Of a stretch of DNA of 35,763 bases, positions 16,767-25,011 are shown in pieces. Source of the DNA: Oscillospiraceae bacterium (GTDB taxonomy: Bacteria > Bacillota > Clostridia > Oscillospirales > Ruminococcaceae); assembly GCA_009777835.1 (NCBI GenBank), contig WRKZ01000013.1, forward strand, positions 1 to 35,763. Reading direction: 5' to 3'. Position 1 is the stretch's first letter. Each line of letters opens with the position of its first letter. Below the pieces are notes generated by a model, which searched no databases, had not been told where the DNA came from, and saw only the letters and a list, made by a program, of their open reading frames with translations. Both the position numbers and the translations under genes were made by a program.

Positions 16767-16802
16767 AAAATCGAATTTTAATCATCGTAAGGAGAAAAGA
16801 GC

Positions 16803-17615
16803 ATGAGTAAATACACGGTAAACATTTCGAGTTATGACGCTTTTCGCAAGGATACCTTCGGGAAGTTGTTCGACACCGACAACGCATACGGAAGTCAGTG
16901 CTTCGATGCGGCAGACTTGCTGTGGCGGCAACTCAAAACTACCCAACCCGACGGAAGTCCGCGGCGGCTTCGTGCGACCGGGGGCGCGGCGATGGGAGCA
17001 TGGGACGTGTCAGTCCGCGCAACCAACGCCGGAACAGAATTCGACATTATCGCAGACGTGACGAAAATCAAGCGGGGCGACGTAATCGTTTTCGGAACGA
17101 AACTCGGCGCGTACGGTCATATCGGATTCGCCGACGAAGACTACAAAACCCCCGCAATCAGCACCTACAGCCAGAATCAAGGCGGCACGAACGGGGTCGG
17201 TCAAGCAGCGGCATTCACGGTGCGCTCGTACACCTCGGCAGGATTAATCGGGGCGTTTCGATTCAAAGCCTGGAACGCTCCACCTCCACCTCCGAATCCG
17301 CCGAGTCCGTCACGAATGGACGATGCCCTCGAAATGTTGAAGCAACTTGCGAAAATGCCGAACACCGCCCCGCCCGATTCGACTATCGGGGATGTGTTGG
17401 AGATTCTCAAAGAGTTGGCGGGAATGAAGCCGAGTCCTGCGCCGAATCAGCCCGAACCAAAGAAAACGGTCGAGCAGGTCGCACAGGAAATCTGGCGGGG
17501 TCAAGGTGATTGGGGAACCGGAGAAGTCCGCAAGCAGAAACTCATCGCGTACGGCGGCGAACAATTCCAAAAAGACGTTCAGGCGCGGCTGAATCAGTTA
17601 GCCGCCGGAAAATGA
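16803..17615 (+). CDS. Endolysin-like CHAP plus Cpl-7 domain protein
   Basis: The 270 residues hold an N-terminal CHAP-type amidase/endopeptidase domain (about 1-160) with catalytic C33 in GSQCFDAADLLW and H106 in YGHIGFADE. A proline-rich linker (about 160-170) follows, then a stretch with two similar segments (DDALEMLKQLAKMPNTAPP and GDVLEILKELAGMKPSPAP). A C-terminal Cpl-7 cell-wall-binding repeat ends the protein (about 222-270; VAQEIWRGQGDWGTGEVRKQ, then QARLNQL). This is a phage-type cell-wall lysin. There is no signal peptide, so release would need a holin, lysis or another route. AAGGAG precedes the ATG. No other phage gene is nearby; it may be a domesticated lysin or a bacteriocin-like enzyme. 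Confidence 0.88.
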   Translation: MSKYTVNISSYDAFRKDTFGKLFDTDNAYGSQCFDAADLLWRQLKTTQPDGSPRRLRATGGAAMGAWDVSVRATNAGTEFDIIADVTKIKRGDVIVFGTKLGAYGHIGFADEDYKTPAISTYSQNQGGTNGVGQAAAFTVRSYTSAGLIGAFRFKAWNAPPPPPNPPSPSRMDDALEMLKQLAKMPNTAPPDSTIGDVLEILKELAGMKPSPAPNQPEPKKTVEQVAQEIWRGQGDWGTGEVRKQKLIAYGGEQFQKDVQARLNQLAAGK

Positions 17616-17643
17616 AAGATTTTTTCAAAAATGCCATACTTCC

Positions 17644-17680
17644 AACAACCCCCTGTTAATATAACAGGGGGTTGTTGTTA
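17644..17680. terminator. Bidirectional terminator
   Basis: AACAACCCCCTGTTA and its complement TAACAGGGGGTTGTT, separated by a short loop, lie between the convergent lysin and folA genes; TTGTT follows on the plus side. Confidence 0.88.
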
Positions 17681-18162
17681 GAATAAACATAGAAAGCGTA
17701 CGTCAAGCCGTCATGTGATTTCACTTCCGATTCAGACTCAACCGACCAATTCGGCAACTCGTCTAAATTCGGGAAAAAGCAGTCGGCTTTACCGTTAAAA
17801 CCCTCGACTTTCGTCACGTGAACAGCCGAGCAGTAGTTCAGCAATTGTTCGTACACGGTTTGACCGCCAATTACAATCACGTCATTCTGCTCATATGCCG
17901 AAACACATTCGAGAAGCTGTTCGAGCGAGTTACATACCTTCGCCGACTCAACCCGAAAAGACGGATTCCTCGAAAGAATGACGTTTACCCTGTTCTTCAG
18001 CGGTTTCGAGCCCGGCAACGACTCCAACGTCGAGCGTCCCATAACCACCGTTTTACCCATGGTAAACTCTCGAAAATACCGCATATCTTCGGGAATGGAG
18101 AACAGTAATTGATTATTGCAACCAATTCCCCAACATGAATCAACCGCTACAATTGCCTTCAT
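17656..18162 (-). CDS. folA: Dihydrofolate reductase
   Basis: A 168-residue cytosolic enzyme reducing dihydrofolate to tetrahydrofolate with NADPH. Family motifs are IVAVDSCWGIGCNNQLLFSIPED (shown here as start and end of one stretch: IVAVDS, WGIG, IPEDM), MGKTVVMGRSTLESLP, NVILSRN and VIVIGGQTVYEQLL. The acidic residue in IPED is the expected catalytic one. GGAGGGG precedes the ATG. It lies 15 bp behind the ABC ATPase gene and is probably co-transcribed with it. Its stop codon overlaps the terminator hairpin. Confidence 0.96.
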   Translation of the reverse strand: MKAIVAVDSCWGIGCNNQLLFSIPEDMRYFREFTMGKTVVMGRSTLESLPGSKPLKNRVNVILSRNPSFRVESAKVCNSLEQLLECVSAYEQNDVIVIGGQTVYEQLLNYCSAVHVTKVEGFNGKADCFFPNLDELPNWSVESESEVKSHDGLTYAFYVYSNNNPLLY

Positions 18163-18177
18163 TAATGCCCCTCCGTG

Positions 18178-19320
18178 TTATCCCAGAATCGAATGTTCGT
18201 CGTCTATGTCGAAGAGGTGGATTGCATTCGGGTCGATTGCAAGCTCAACTATGTCCTGCGGACGCGCCTGTGAACGCGACGAAACACGAACCGTCATAGG
18301 ATAGTATTCGCAGGAAAGATAGAGGTAGGTTTCAGCACCCATCATTTCGGTAACGTCTACTACAGCTTCAATTACGCCGGTTTTAGCGTTGGCGATGTCA
18401 TACTCCTCGTCGGAAATGTTTTCGGGACGAATACCGAGGATAACGTCTTTATCGAGGTAATTTTGCAGAACCTGATGGTCTACTTTAGACGGCGGAATCT
18501 CAACGTAGAATTTCCGTCCTCTGGTGGTTTTTGTATCTTCCGAACCAAACTCAATCGTGTATTTGTTGTTGAGCATAACCAGTTTGGACTCAATAAAGTT
18601 CATCTGCGGCGAACCAATGAATCCCGCCACGAATTTATTCACGGGGTTAGCGTAGAGGTTCATGGGAGAATCAATCTGCTGAATATAACCATCCTTCATG
18701 ACAACGATTCTGTCACCCATGGTCATAGCCTCGATTTGGTCGTGAGTAACGTAAATAAACGTCGTTCCCAGTTTTTTATGAAGCTTAGACAGCTCAGTCC
18801 TCATCTGTGCGCGAAGTTTCGCATCAAGGTTGGACAAAGGCTCGTCAAGCAGGAAGACCTGCGGGTCACGAACGATTGCACGCCCGAGCGCAACACGCTG
18901 ACGCTGTCCGCCGGAAAGTGCTTTCGGCTTACGGTCGAGCAAATGCGCGATATCGAGGATTTTCGCAGCTTCATCAACCAACATCTTGATTTGGTCTTTC
19001 GGGACTTTACGGAGTTTCAACCCAAACGCCATGTTTTCAAACACGGTCATGTGCGGGTAAAGTGCGTAGTTCTGGAACACCATCGCAATGTCGCGGTCTT
19101 TAGGCGCAACGTCATTGACGAGACGGTCCCCTATGAACAACTCACCCTCCGAGATTTCTTCCAGCCCTGCCACCATACGCAAAGTCGTGGACTTTCCGCA
19201 ACCTGACGGGCCTACAAGGATTATGAACTCCTTGTCTTTAATGTTCATCGTGAAATCCGATACGGCAACAACGCCGCCGGGATACCGTTTGTAAATCCCT
19301 CTTAACGATAAACTCGCCAT
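18178..19320 (-). CDS. ABC transporter ATP-binding protein, MsmK/UgpC type
   Basis: A 380-residue cytosolic ATPase that would energise binding-protein-dependent sugar importers. Walker A is GPSGCGKST, the Q-loop region [17 protein letters not shown], the signature [15 protein letters not shown], Walker [17 protein letters not shown], and the switch histidine [11 protein letters not shown]. The C-terminal third is the TOBE-type regulatory domain of the carbohydrate CUT1 class. No permease or binding protein is near, as for the shared MsmX/MsmK ATPases that serve several importers. It is upstream of folA. The ATG follows GGAGG. Confidence 0.95.
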   Translation of the reverse strand: MASLSLRGIYKRYPGGVVAVSDFTMNIKDKEFIILVGPSGCGKSTTLRMVAGLEEISEGELFIGDRLVNDVAPKDRDIAMVFQNYALYPHMTVFENMAFGLKLRKVPKDQIKMLVDEAAKILDIAHLLDRKPKALSGGQRQRVALGRAIVRDPQVFLLDEPLSNLDAKLRAQMRTELSKLHKKLGTTFIYVTHDQIEAMTMGDRIVVMKDGYIQQIDSPMNLYANPVNKFVAGFIGSPQMNFIESKLVMLNNKYTIEFGSEDTKTTRGRKFYVEIPPSKVDHQVLQNYLDKDVILGIRPENISDEEYDIANAKTGVIEAVVDVTEMMGAETYLYLSCEYYPMTVRVSSRSQARPQDIVELAIDPNAIHLFDIDDEHSILG

Positions 19321-19347
19321 TTAAACAATTCCTCCAGTCTTTCTTAA

Positions 19348-19376
19348 TTTACAGATTTTCATTACCTATATATAAT
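19348..19376 (+). promoter_or_regulatory. Sigma-A type promoter without a downstream gene
   Basis: TTTACA (19348-19353), 17 bp, TATAAT (19371-19376). The next plus-strand signal is the terminator at 19452-19486; the first plus-strand gene starts only at 19806. Confidence 0.78.
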
Positions 19377-19382
19377 AACACA

Positions 19383-19487
19383 TTTTTTTGAAAAATAAAA
19401 GTATTGAAATAACCAAAATTTCGCCCCGGTCTTTATGTAGATTTACTAACCCTCCCAAAAATCCGGGTCGTTTTTGGGGGTTTTTTC
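19383..19487 (+). ncRNA. Candidate small RNA, about 105 nt
   Basis: Bracketed by a plus-strand promoter (19348-19376) and a plus-strand terminator (19452-19486), with no coding frame that has a ribosome site. The terminator loop CCGGG (19463-19467) can pair with CCCGG (19425-19429) in the body, suggesting a pseudoknot or an exposed seed. Inferred from signals only. Confidence 0.5.
19452..19486 (+). terminator. Plus-strand terminator with no upstream gene
   Basis: CTCCCAAAAA (19452-19461) pairs with TTTTTGGGGG (19471-19480), followed by TTTTTT. The minus strand has no T run after the hairpin, so it acts on the plus strand only. The flanking gene to the left is on the minus strand. Confidence 0.85.
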
Positions 19488-19500
19488 GTTAAATTGCACA

Positions 19501-19697
19501 AAAGAAAATCAAGAGTCGCCGGGTCGTGGCTCTGCCACGAGCAGGGCGACTTGACGAAAGCAAAAAGAAAATCAAGAGCAGCGGTGTCACCGGCTCTGCC
19601 GGTGAGCAGGCTGCTTGACGAAAGCAAAAAGAAAATCAAGAGCTCACAGGTCGGCGGCTTCGCCGTCGAGCAGGTGAGCTTGACGGCTTCGCTGTCA
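19501..19697 (+). repeat. Three tandem two-helix hairpin units with covarying stems
   Basis: Units at about 19501-19556, 19562-19620 and 19626-19685 share AAAGAAAATCAAG-AG, GGCTYYGCC, GAGCAG and CTTGACG. Between these, the outer helix is TCGCC/GGCGA, CAGC/GCTG and CTCAC/GTGAG in turn. The inner helix is TCGTGGC/GCCACGA, TCACCGGC/GCCGGTGA and TCGGCGGC/GCCGTCGA. So sequence changes but pairing is kept. A constant 2-base AG bulge splits the outer helix and a constant GCAG faces GG-rich bases in the inner loop. The 19487-19805 gap has no gene. Confidence 0.9.
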
Positions 19698-19734
19698 TTT
19701 TTAAAATTTTTGCTATTTTTCACTCGCCCTCAAC

Positions 19735-19773
19735 ATATATATGTAGGACAAGAGCATATATGTAAGACAAGAA
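19735..19773. repeat. Direct repeat upstream of the DUF4830-like gene
   Basis: ATATATATGTAGGACAAGAG (19735-19754) is followed directly by ATATATGTAAGACAAGAAC (19756-19774). Two such copies 33-70 bp before a start codon could be tandem regulator sites. Confidence 0.6.
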
Positions 19774-19805
19774 CAAATTAATCCGCAACGGAAAGGAATA
19801 CCCTC

Positions 19806-20357
19806 ATGAAAAACAATGTTTCAAGCACGAACCCCAACATTTCGGAACCATACTCCTTAACTCCGAAAATCCCTACGGAATTTTCTCCGCAGGGCAAGCA
19901 AAGCGCAAAACGCAGGAATCCCCTCAATCTCCCGCTAATCGGAATCGGGCTGATTTGCCTTTTGCTGATTATCCTGTTCATCGCCTCACAGGTCGGGCGG
20001 GCAAACACACCTAACCGACCCGGAAAAGTCGATTCGGCGAACCAAGCGGGGGAATACCTGGCAGGTTTCGGGTGGGAGGTCTCGACCGCGCCCATATCGG
20101 TGCGAACCGTGCAAATCCCGCAAGAATTTTCGCCCGCCTACGAGGAATACAACACCCTCCAGAAATCTCAGGGGTTTGACCTGTCACCCCACCGCACGAA
20201 ATCGGTTATAATCTATACATTTCGGGTTTTGAACCACCCATCGCCTGATGATGTATTCGCGAACGTAATGACCCTTGACGGGGTGGTGATTGCCGGTGAC
20301 GTGGTCTCGTATGCTTTGGACGGATTCCTCACAGGATTGGAAGGGCGAACCGCTTGA
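19806..20357 (+). CDS. Membrane-anchored DUF4830-like protein
   Basis: The 183 residues have a hydrophilic N-terminus of about 40 residues, one membrane segment (about 43-64) and an extracellular domain. The domain shows GEYLAGFGWEVSTAPISVRT, VQIPQEFSPAYEEYNTLQKS, QGFDLSPH and GVVIAGDVVSYALDGFLTGL, which I recognise as DUF4830, a family of unknown function in Firmicutes. AAAGGA precedes the ATG. Residues 18-33 are encoded by a stretch (19857-19904) matching the 65-bp repeat family of 9551-9728, so part of the N-terminus seems repeat-derived. The end of the gene carries the -35 and part of the spacer of the next gene's promoter. Confidence 0.82.
   Translation: MKNNVSSTNPNISEPYSLTPKIPTEFSPQGKQSAKRRNPLNLPLIGIGLICLLLIILFIASQVGRANTPNRPGKVDSANQAGEYLAGFGWEVSTAPISVRTVQIPQEFSPAYEEYNTLQKSQGFDLSPHRTKSVIIYTFRVLNHPSPDDVFANVMTLDGVVIAGDVVSYALDGFLTGLEGRTA
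19857..19904 (-). repeat. Diverged copy of the 65-bp repeat inside a coding region
   Basis: This 48-bp stretch aligns without gaps to the minus strand of the repeat unit at 9551-9728, with 42 of 48 bases identical by my count. Shared pieces are TTAACTCCGAAAA, TTTTCTCCGCAGGGC and AGCAAAGC. It is read in frame as part of the DUF4830-like protein. Confidence 0.82.
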
Positions 20358-20382
20358 CATAACCTAAACTATGTGATATAAT
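20354..20382 (+). promoter_or_regulatory. Sigma-A promoter placing the start site on the ATG
   Basis: A perfect TTGACA (20354-20359), 17 bp, perfect TATAAT (20377-20382). Transcription would begin near 20389-20390, exactly at the ATG at 20390, so the mRNA would have no leader. Confidence 0.88.
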
Positions 20383-20389
20383 GCAAATC

Positions 20390-21700
20390 ATGAAAAAATT
20401 TATTTTTATTCCGATTGCAATCCTGCTGATGTTTTCGATGTTTAATACGGTTGAAACTGCAATCGCAAATCACGAAACGCCGTCACAGATTGCGTACGAT
20501 TGGCTTGTCACAAGTCACGACCCCGACCGTTACAGTGAATTTGTCATTGTCGGCGAAAATAGGGATGTGTTCGGTGCTAACGGAGTCTACAAAGACAACA
20601 AAATCGTGGATTTCAGCATGTCGAGAAATAAATTTGACATAGATTTCAAAATACTTGATAACGGGAAATACACGGCAACCTTCACCGGAACACCCAAACA
20701 AGACGGTTACGATGTAATCAACATAACGCTTGAGTCGGGCGTTACAATGCAGTATCGTATCGAATATTCGGTAAGCTTCGGTTGGTATTTCGCCGATTGG
20801 CAGTATTCCGAAGAGGTTTCACTCAGTGAGCGTAATCTCCAAGTCATTGCGGCATATGAACAAGTGAGTCCTGCCATCGCCGTACAGTATCTTGTGGGCG
20901 AAAACGTCGATTACGAAAGAACTGCAGCCATTCTCGCCGAAATCAAGCGGCTTGCGGAGGAAATCACCGAGGGAATTGATGACGATTACCAAAAAGCAAA
21001 AGCAATTTCGGCATGGGTTGCCGAAATTATTCATTACGATACGGTCGCTTCCGCAAACGGTGTAACGCTGGAAACGGTATCGTTGGAACACGTTGTCGAA
21101 TACAGCCGTGGAATCTGCTCCGGTTATGCCAATCTCACCGCCGCAATGTACGAAGCCGTAGACATCAAAGCCGTAACGGTAATCGGGGATGCGGTATACA
21201 TGAACAATGCCGACCAAATCCTCACAAAAAATAATCGGCATGAGTGGACGGCATTCTGGTACGAATACCCGCCCGAACATCTCGAGTTTACGAGAGATAC
21301 GAAAGGCAGATGGGTAATCGTTGATTCGGGTTGGGACAGCTTAAACCTCTATACTTCGAACGGTTATTCGACCGACGGGATTACACAGAAATACTTCGAC
21401 ATAACGCCGCAAGCCCTCGTGCAGAGTCATCGGGCGGGTCTCGCCGAAGAGCGTCGCTATTTCGACGTTTTGGAAACGTTTGATTTCGGCGAAGCTTCTT
21501 CTTCAAATAAACCTAACAGCGAAGGCGAGAAAACCCTGCCTTTCAATAACAATCCGGAGAGCGAAATTTCACGTGATTCAAACCAAGCGGAAGAGTCGAA
21601 CAGTCTCACCTACGTGATTATTCCGTTAGCGGTAGGTGCGTTTGCGGGATTCGTCGGCGTATTGATTTTGATGACGATTCTCCGTAAACGAAAAGGATGA
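20390..21700 (+). CDS. Transglutaminase-like domain membrane protein
   Basis: The ATG at 20390 is preferred; an in-frame ATG at 20381 lies within the promoter -10 box. The 436-residue protein has a signal peptide (about 1-26), an extracellular domain, a transglutaminase-like core with C243 in RGICSGYANL, H284 in NNRHEWTAFW and D312 in WVIVDSGWDS, a Ser/Asn/Glu-rich linker (about 365-405), and a C-terminal membrane segment (about 408-431) with a basic end. The complete Cys-His-Asp triad suggests an active protease-like or cross-linking enzyme acting outside the cell on protein or cell wall. There is no ribosome site upstream. The terminator lies at 21728-21754. Confidence 0.9.
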   Translation: MKKFIFIPIAILLMFSMFNTVETAIANHETPSQIAYDWLVTSHDPDRYSEFVIVGENRDVFGANGVYKDNKIVDFSMSRNKFDIDFKILDNGKYTATFTGTPKQDGYDVINITLESGVTMQYRIEYSVSFGWYFADWQYSEEVSLSERNLQVIAAYEQVSPAIAVQYLVGENVDYERTAAILAEIKRLAEEITEGIDDDYQKAKAISAWVAEIIHYDTVASANGVTLETVSLEHVVEYSRGICSGYANLTAAMYEAVDIKAVTVIGDAVYMNNADQILTKNNRHEWTAFWYEYPPEHLEFTRDTKGRWVIVDSGWDSLNLYTSNGYSTDGITQKYFDITPQALVQSHRAGLAEERRYFDVLETFDFGEASSSNKPNSEGEKTLPFNNNPESEISRDSNQAEESNSLTYVIIPLAVGAFAGFVGVLILMTILRKRKG

Positions 21701-21727
21701 GATTTCCGCGAAAATAAGATAATAACA

Positions 21728-21754
21728 AACCCCTTTCATTTCATGAAGGGGGTT
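21728..21754. terminator. Terminator between convergent genes
   Basis: AACCCCTTTCAT (21728-21739) pairs with ATGAAGGGGGTT (21743-21754) with a G-U pair in the plus-strand RNA. The T-rich tail is short on the plus side (CGTTATATAAT) and TTTGTTATTATC on the minus side; it may serve both genes. Confidence 0.75.
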
Positions 21755-21779
21755 CGTTATATAATGCCTGCTGAACAAC

Positions 21780-23255
21780 TCACAGAATAATACAAATCAA
21801 GCCGCCACATCCGTCGTTGATTATGCGCTGAATCGTCTCTTGCAATTTCATTCTCGCATCCGACGGCATTCGATAAAGCTTATTGTGTAATCCTTCATTG
21901 ACCAGTTCGTGAAGTGACTTACCGAATATATTCGACTCCCAGATTTTCGTGGGGTTCTCCTCAAACTCTTTGAGAAGATACATAATCAACTCTTCCGACT
22001 GGCGTTCGGAACCCACCACCGGCGAAACCTCGGTCGTGATATTCGCGGCGAGCATATGAATCGACGGTGCGGCGGCTTTAAGCCGAACTCCGTACTTACC
22101 GCCCTGTTTCACGATTTCGGGTTCTTCCAACGTAAGCTCATCAATCGACGGCATGACTATTCCGTACCCGGTAGCACGGACTTCATCCAGGGCAGACTTC
22201 ACCTTCTCGTATTTCTTCTTGATTTCGGCGAGGGCAATCATGCAGGGCATTAAATCGCCTTCGTCTTTGAGGTCGAGTCCGGTGGTCTCACCAAGAATCT
22301 GGTAAAACAGCTCATTTTTAAGTTGTACCGAGATGAATCCCGCACCCTTACCCAAATCGATGCTTTCGACATCGCAACTGGTAACGTATTCGCAATCATT
22401 GACTTTACAGGACACGCTTTTCACCTGGTCGATGCTGACTATGTTAGCCGCCGATTCGCGCAACGCGCTCCAAACCTGCGACTTAAGCCAGTGTCCTTTT
22501 TCGAGGACGGTAAGCCATTTCGGGATTTTGATGTTGATTTCCTTAACCGGGAATTGCAAAAGCACTTCGGTCATTACGTTTTTGATTGCTTCCTCATCTA
22601 AATCAAGGCAGTTCAGCGGAATAACCGGTTTACCGTACTTTTCCCACATTTCGCGGGCGATTTCGAGGGACTCCTCCGACTCCGGGTCACGACAGTTGAG
22701 AATCACCACGAAAGGCTTGTTAATCGCCTCCAGCTCATTTATGACGCGCTCTTCGGCTTCCTCGTATTCAGCTCTGGGAATATCGGTGATACTCCCGTCG
22801 GTCGTGATTACAAGCCCGATTGTTGAGTGTTCGTTTATGACCTTCTGCGTACCGACTTCTGCCGCCATATTAAATGGGATTTCGGTGTCAAACCACGGTG
22901 TCAGCACCATCCGCGGCTGTTCGTTCTCGATGTAACCGATAGAGCTCGGAATAATATATCCCACGCAATCGATTAAGCGAACGTTCATGGTAGCGTTGTC
23001 TTCGAGGGTGATGTTAATCGCTTCTTCCGGAATGAACTTTGGTTCGGTGGTCATAATGGTCTTGCCCGCCGCCGACTGCGGCAACTCATCCACCGCACGT
23101 TCGCGCCGAAACTCCGAATCTATGTTGGGAATAACGATACTGTTCATGAAACGGCTGATAAAGGTCGATTTACCGGAACGTACCGGCCCCACAACTCCGA
23201 TATAGATGTTTCCGTCGGTTCTTTTTGCGATGTCTTGATAAATGCTTGAATTCAT
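21780..23255 (-). CDS. spoIVA: Stage IV sporulation protein A
   Basis: SpoIVA is the ATPase that polymerises on the outer forespore membrane as the base of the spore coat. The start at 23255 follows GGAGGAG and gives MNSSIYQDIAKRTDGNIYIG, matching the start of the B. subtilis protein; a longer reading to 23300 is rejected. The 491 residues are close to the 492 of B. subtilis. Walker A is GPVRSGKSTF near residues 23-32, with SFIS-type switch motifs following and VILNCRDPESEE later. The protein ends ...CGGLICIIL, keeping the hydrophobic tail. It is 17 bp behind the sipL-like gene and shares its sigma-E promoter. Confidence 0.97.
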   Translation of the reverse strand: MNSSIYQDIAKRTDGNIYIGVVGPVRSGKSTFISRFMNSIVIPNIDSEFRRERAVDELPQSAAGKTIMTTEPKFIPEEAINITLEDNATMNVRLIDCVGYIIPSSIGYIENEQPRMVLTPWFDTEIPFNMAAEVGTQKVINEHSTIGLVITTDGSITDIPRAEYEEAEERVINELEAINKPFVVILNCRDPESEESLEIAREMWEKYGKPVIPLNCLDLDEEAIKNVMTEVLLQFPVKEINIKIPKWLTVLEKGHWLKSQVWSALRESAANIVSIDQVKSVSCKVNDCEYVTSCDVESIDLGKGAGFISVQLKNELFYQILGETTGLDLKDEGDLMPCMIALAEIKKKYEKVKSALDEVRATGYGIVMPSIDELTLEEPEIVKQGGKYGVRLKAAAPSIHMLAANITTEVSPVVGSERQSEELIMYLLKEFEENPTKIWESNIFGKSLHELVNEGLHNKLYRMPSDARMKLQETIQRIINDGCGGLICIIL

Positions 23256-23272
23256 GCTTTTTCTCCTCCCCC

Positions 23273-24979
23273 TCACACTATTGGAATCAAGAGCATACAT
23301 GGAGAGGTGATTCTGTCACTGCCGGACTGTTCGATTTCCATGTCGTTCTCTGCTATGATTGCTTCTGCACTCGTGTTATAGCGTTTTGCGATACTCCAGA
23401 TGTCTTCGTTTTCTTCGGCGTAATACAGTTTCAAAGCGTATTCGTGATTTCCTGCTTTGGGTGCATCTTCATTGACCGACACTTCTTTGATTACCTCAAT
23501 CGAACGTACCTGGTAAAGACACCCGGTCAGTTTCAATACCGCACGAATATCCACCCGATTCTCGGCTGAAATGGAATAAGTTGTGTTTATCACCTGCAAG
23601 TTCGGTTCGATACTGTGCTGTTCGGTAAACTCCGACAACCCCGAAACTTCGGTGACAATCTCGAACGGCTCGCTCTTCTCGATGTAGGTAGGTGTCCCGG
23701 TACTGAGTCGCGCTACCACCTGCAGATTCGCTTGGCCGGTAATGACAAGTTCATTTTCGCCCCGGGTACGGCAAACGATGTTGGAAATATCATAGCGGGA
23801 ATCATAGACCGCTTCAAGCTCGCCTTCGCTACATTCGACAGTGCCTTTAAAGCTGAGTTGACGTTCGATTATTTGCGGCATGGTCTCGGTCTTGATAATC
23901 GACTTAGTAAACGAACTCTCGAAATTTACCGAATACATATCGATTAACGGCATGACCTCTTTTTCAAGATGGGCGGTAACGGTGCAATTGATAGTCAAGT
24001 CACACGACAGGACACGATTTTCTCCCACGTCCGACGATTTGATTTCCAAATCACAGTCCATCACCGACAGGTTTACGAAACAAACATGGTTTTCGCTCAC
24101 CCCGTTGAGGTCGATAATCTGGCTGATTGGGATTACCGCTTCGATTACTTCGGCCTCTTCCGCGACAGGGAGATTAGCCGGTGCGGATTCCCCCTCGGAA
24201 TTAGCATTGGAGCCGGCGGAATAATCACCCATACCCGAACCGTTCGTGCTTTTCGTAAGGTACAGGGCTTTGATTAACGCTTCCCCTTTGACTACGACTT
24301 TACCGGAAATGATTTTATAATCGCTCACGGTAACACTGGCATCATGATGGACGATGCTGTTGATTCCCCCCGAGCCCACCCCGGTTTCGATGTTTTCACG
24401 CGTGACGAACTGACGGGAGGTGACGAGCTTTTCGCCGCAATAACGCAGAGAAGTCTTCAAAGTTTCAACGCCCATTCCCGAAACGCCGGTAATCATCTGG
24501 GATTCTCGCATACAGATGACCTTGACTTTACAGCTCACTGCACCGCGGATGTCGATTCGTCTTCCCGAAACGGCACGGCAGTTACAATAATCTGTTTTCG
24601 GCGAAATGTAAGCAAGCGCGTTTTCGACGGGTTTCACCAGGTCAATCGTCTTTGAGTAGGTGTAACGCTGTTCGACACAGTTGACAACATTGCTTTCCCG
24701 GCTGAGGTAAAGCAGTTTTATGTACACCACTCCGTCACAGTAAAGCTGATTCCCCGAAACACTGTAAGAAACCACGCAAGGGGTTAACGAGCATTTCAGG
24801 ACTTTGAAAATGTCGGGGTAATAGTCCGGTAAAACATAGTCGAACTCCACCCCTTGTTCGACCTGCCCGTCATAGACGACTTCGTTAAGAAAGACGGGTT
24901 CCTTCGATGTTGTCAAGCAATCCGCGGCAGAACCGTGCCCGCCTTTTGAATTACTGTTGCTTTGAATTTTTAAATCCAT
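23273..24979 (-). CDS. sipL: SipL-like protein, DUF3794 plus LysM
   Basis: The start at 24979 (MDLKIQ) follows GGAGG; an upstream in-frame start at 24997 has no ribosome site. The 568-residue protein has repeated beta-rich DUF3794-type segments (for example VVYDGQVEQGVEFDYVLPDY and KTDYCNCRAVSGRRIDIRG) and a C-terminal LysM domain (about 520-568; DIWSIAKRYNTSAEAIIAEN, then LLIPIV). In C. difficile, SipL has this architecture and binds SpoIVA through its LysM domain to tie the coat to the forespore. Adjacency to spoIVA in one operon supports the same job. The symbol is by architecture and context, not alignment. Confidence 0.88.
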   Translation of the reverse strand: MDLKIQSNSNSKGGHGSAADCLTTSKEPVFLNEVVYDGQVEQGVEFDYVLPDYYPDIFKVLKCSLTPCVVSYSVSGNQLYCDGVVYIKLLYLSRESNVVNCVEQRYTYSKTIDLVKPVENALAYISPKTDYCNCRAVSGRRIDIRGAVSCKVKVICMRESQMITGVSGMGVETLKTSLRYCGEKLVTSRQFVTRENIETGVGSGGINSIVHHDASVTVSDYKIISGKVVVKGEALIKALYLTKSTNGSGMGDYSAGSNANSEGESAPANLPVAEEAEVIEAVIPISQIIDLNGVSENHVCFVNLSVMDCDLEIKSSDVGENRVLSCDLTINCTVTAHLEKEVMPLIDMYSVNFESSFTKSIIKTETMPQIIERQLSFKGTVECSEGELEAVYDSRYDISNIVCRTRGENELVITGQANLQVVARLSTGTPTYIEKSEPFEIVTEVSGLSEFTEQHSIEPNLQVINTTYSISAENRVDIRAVLKLTGCLYQVRSIEVIKEVSVNEDAPKAGNHEYALKLYYAEENEDIWSIAKRYNTSAEAIIAENDMEIEQSGSDRITSPCMLLIPIV

Positions 24980-25011
24980 AACTAACCTCCGTATCAAGTT
25001 TGTCTACAAGC

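Noticed and set aside
19501-19697. CRISPR array or tRNA-like array
   Set aside because: The constant parts are split around paired variable parts; there are no regular spacers and no tRNA arms.
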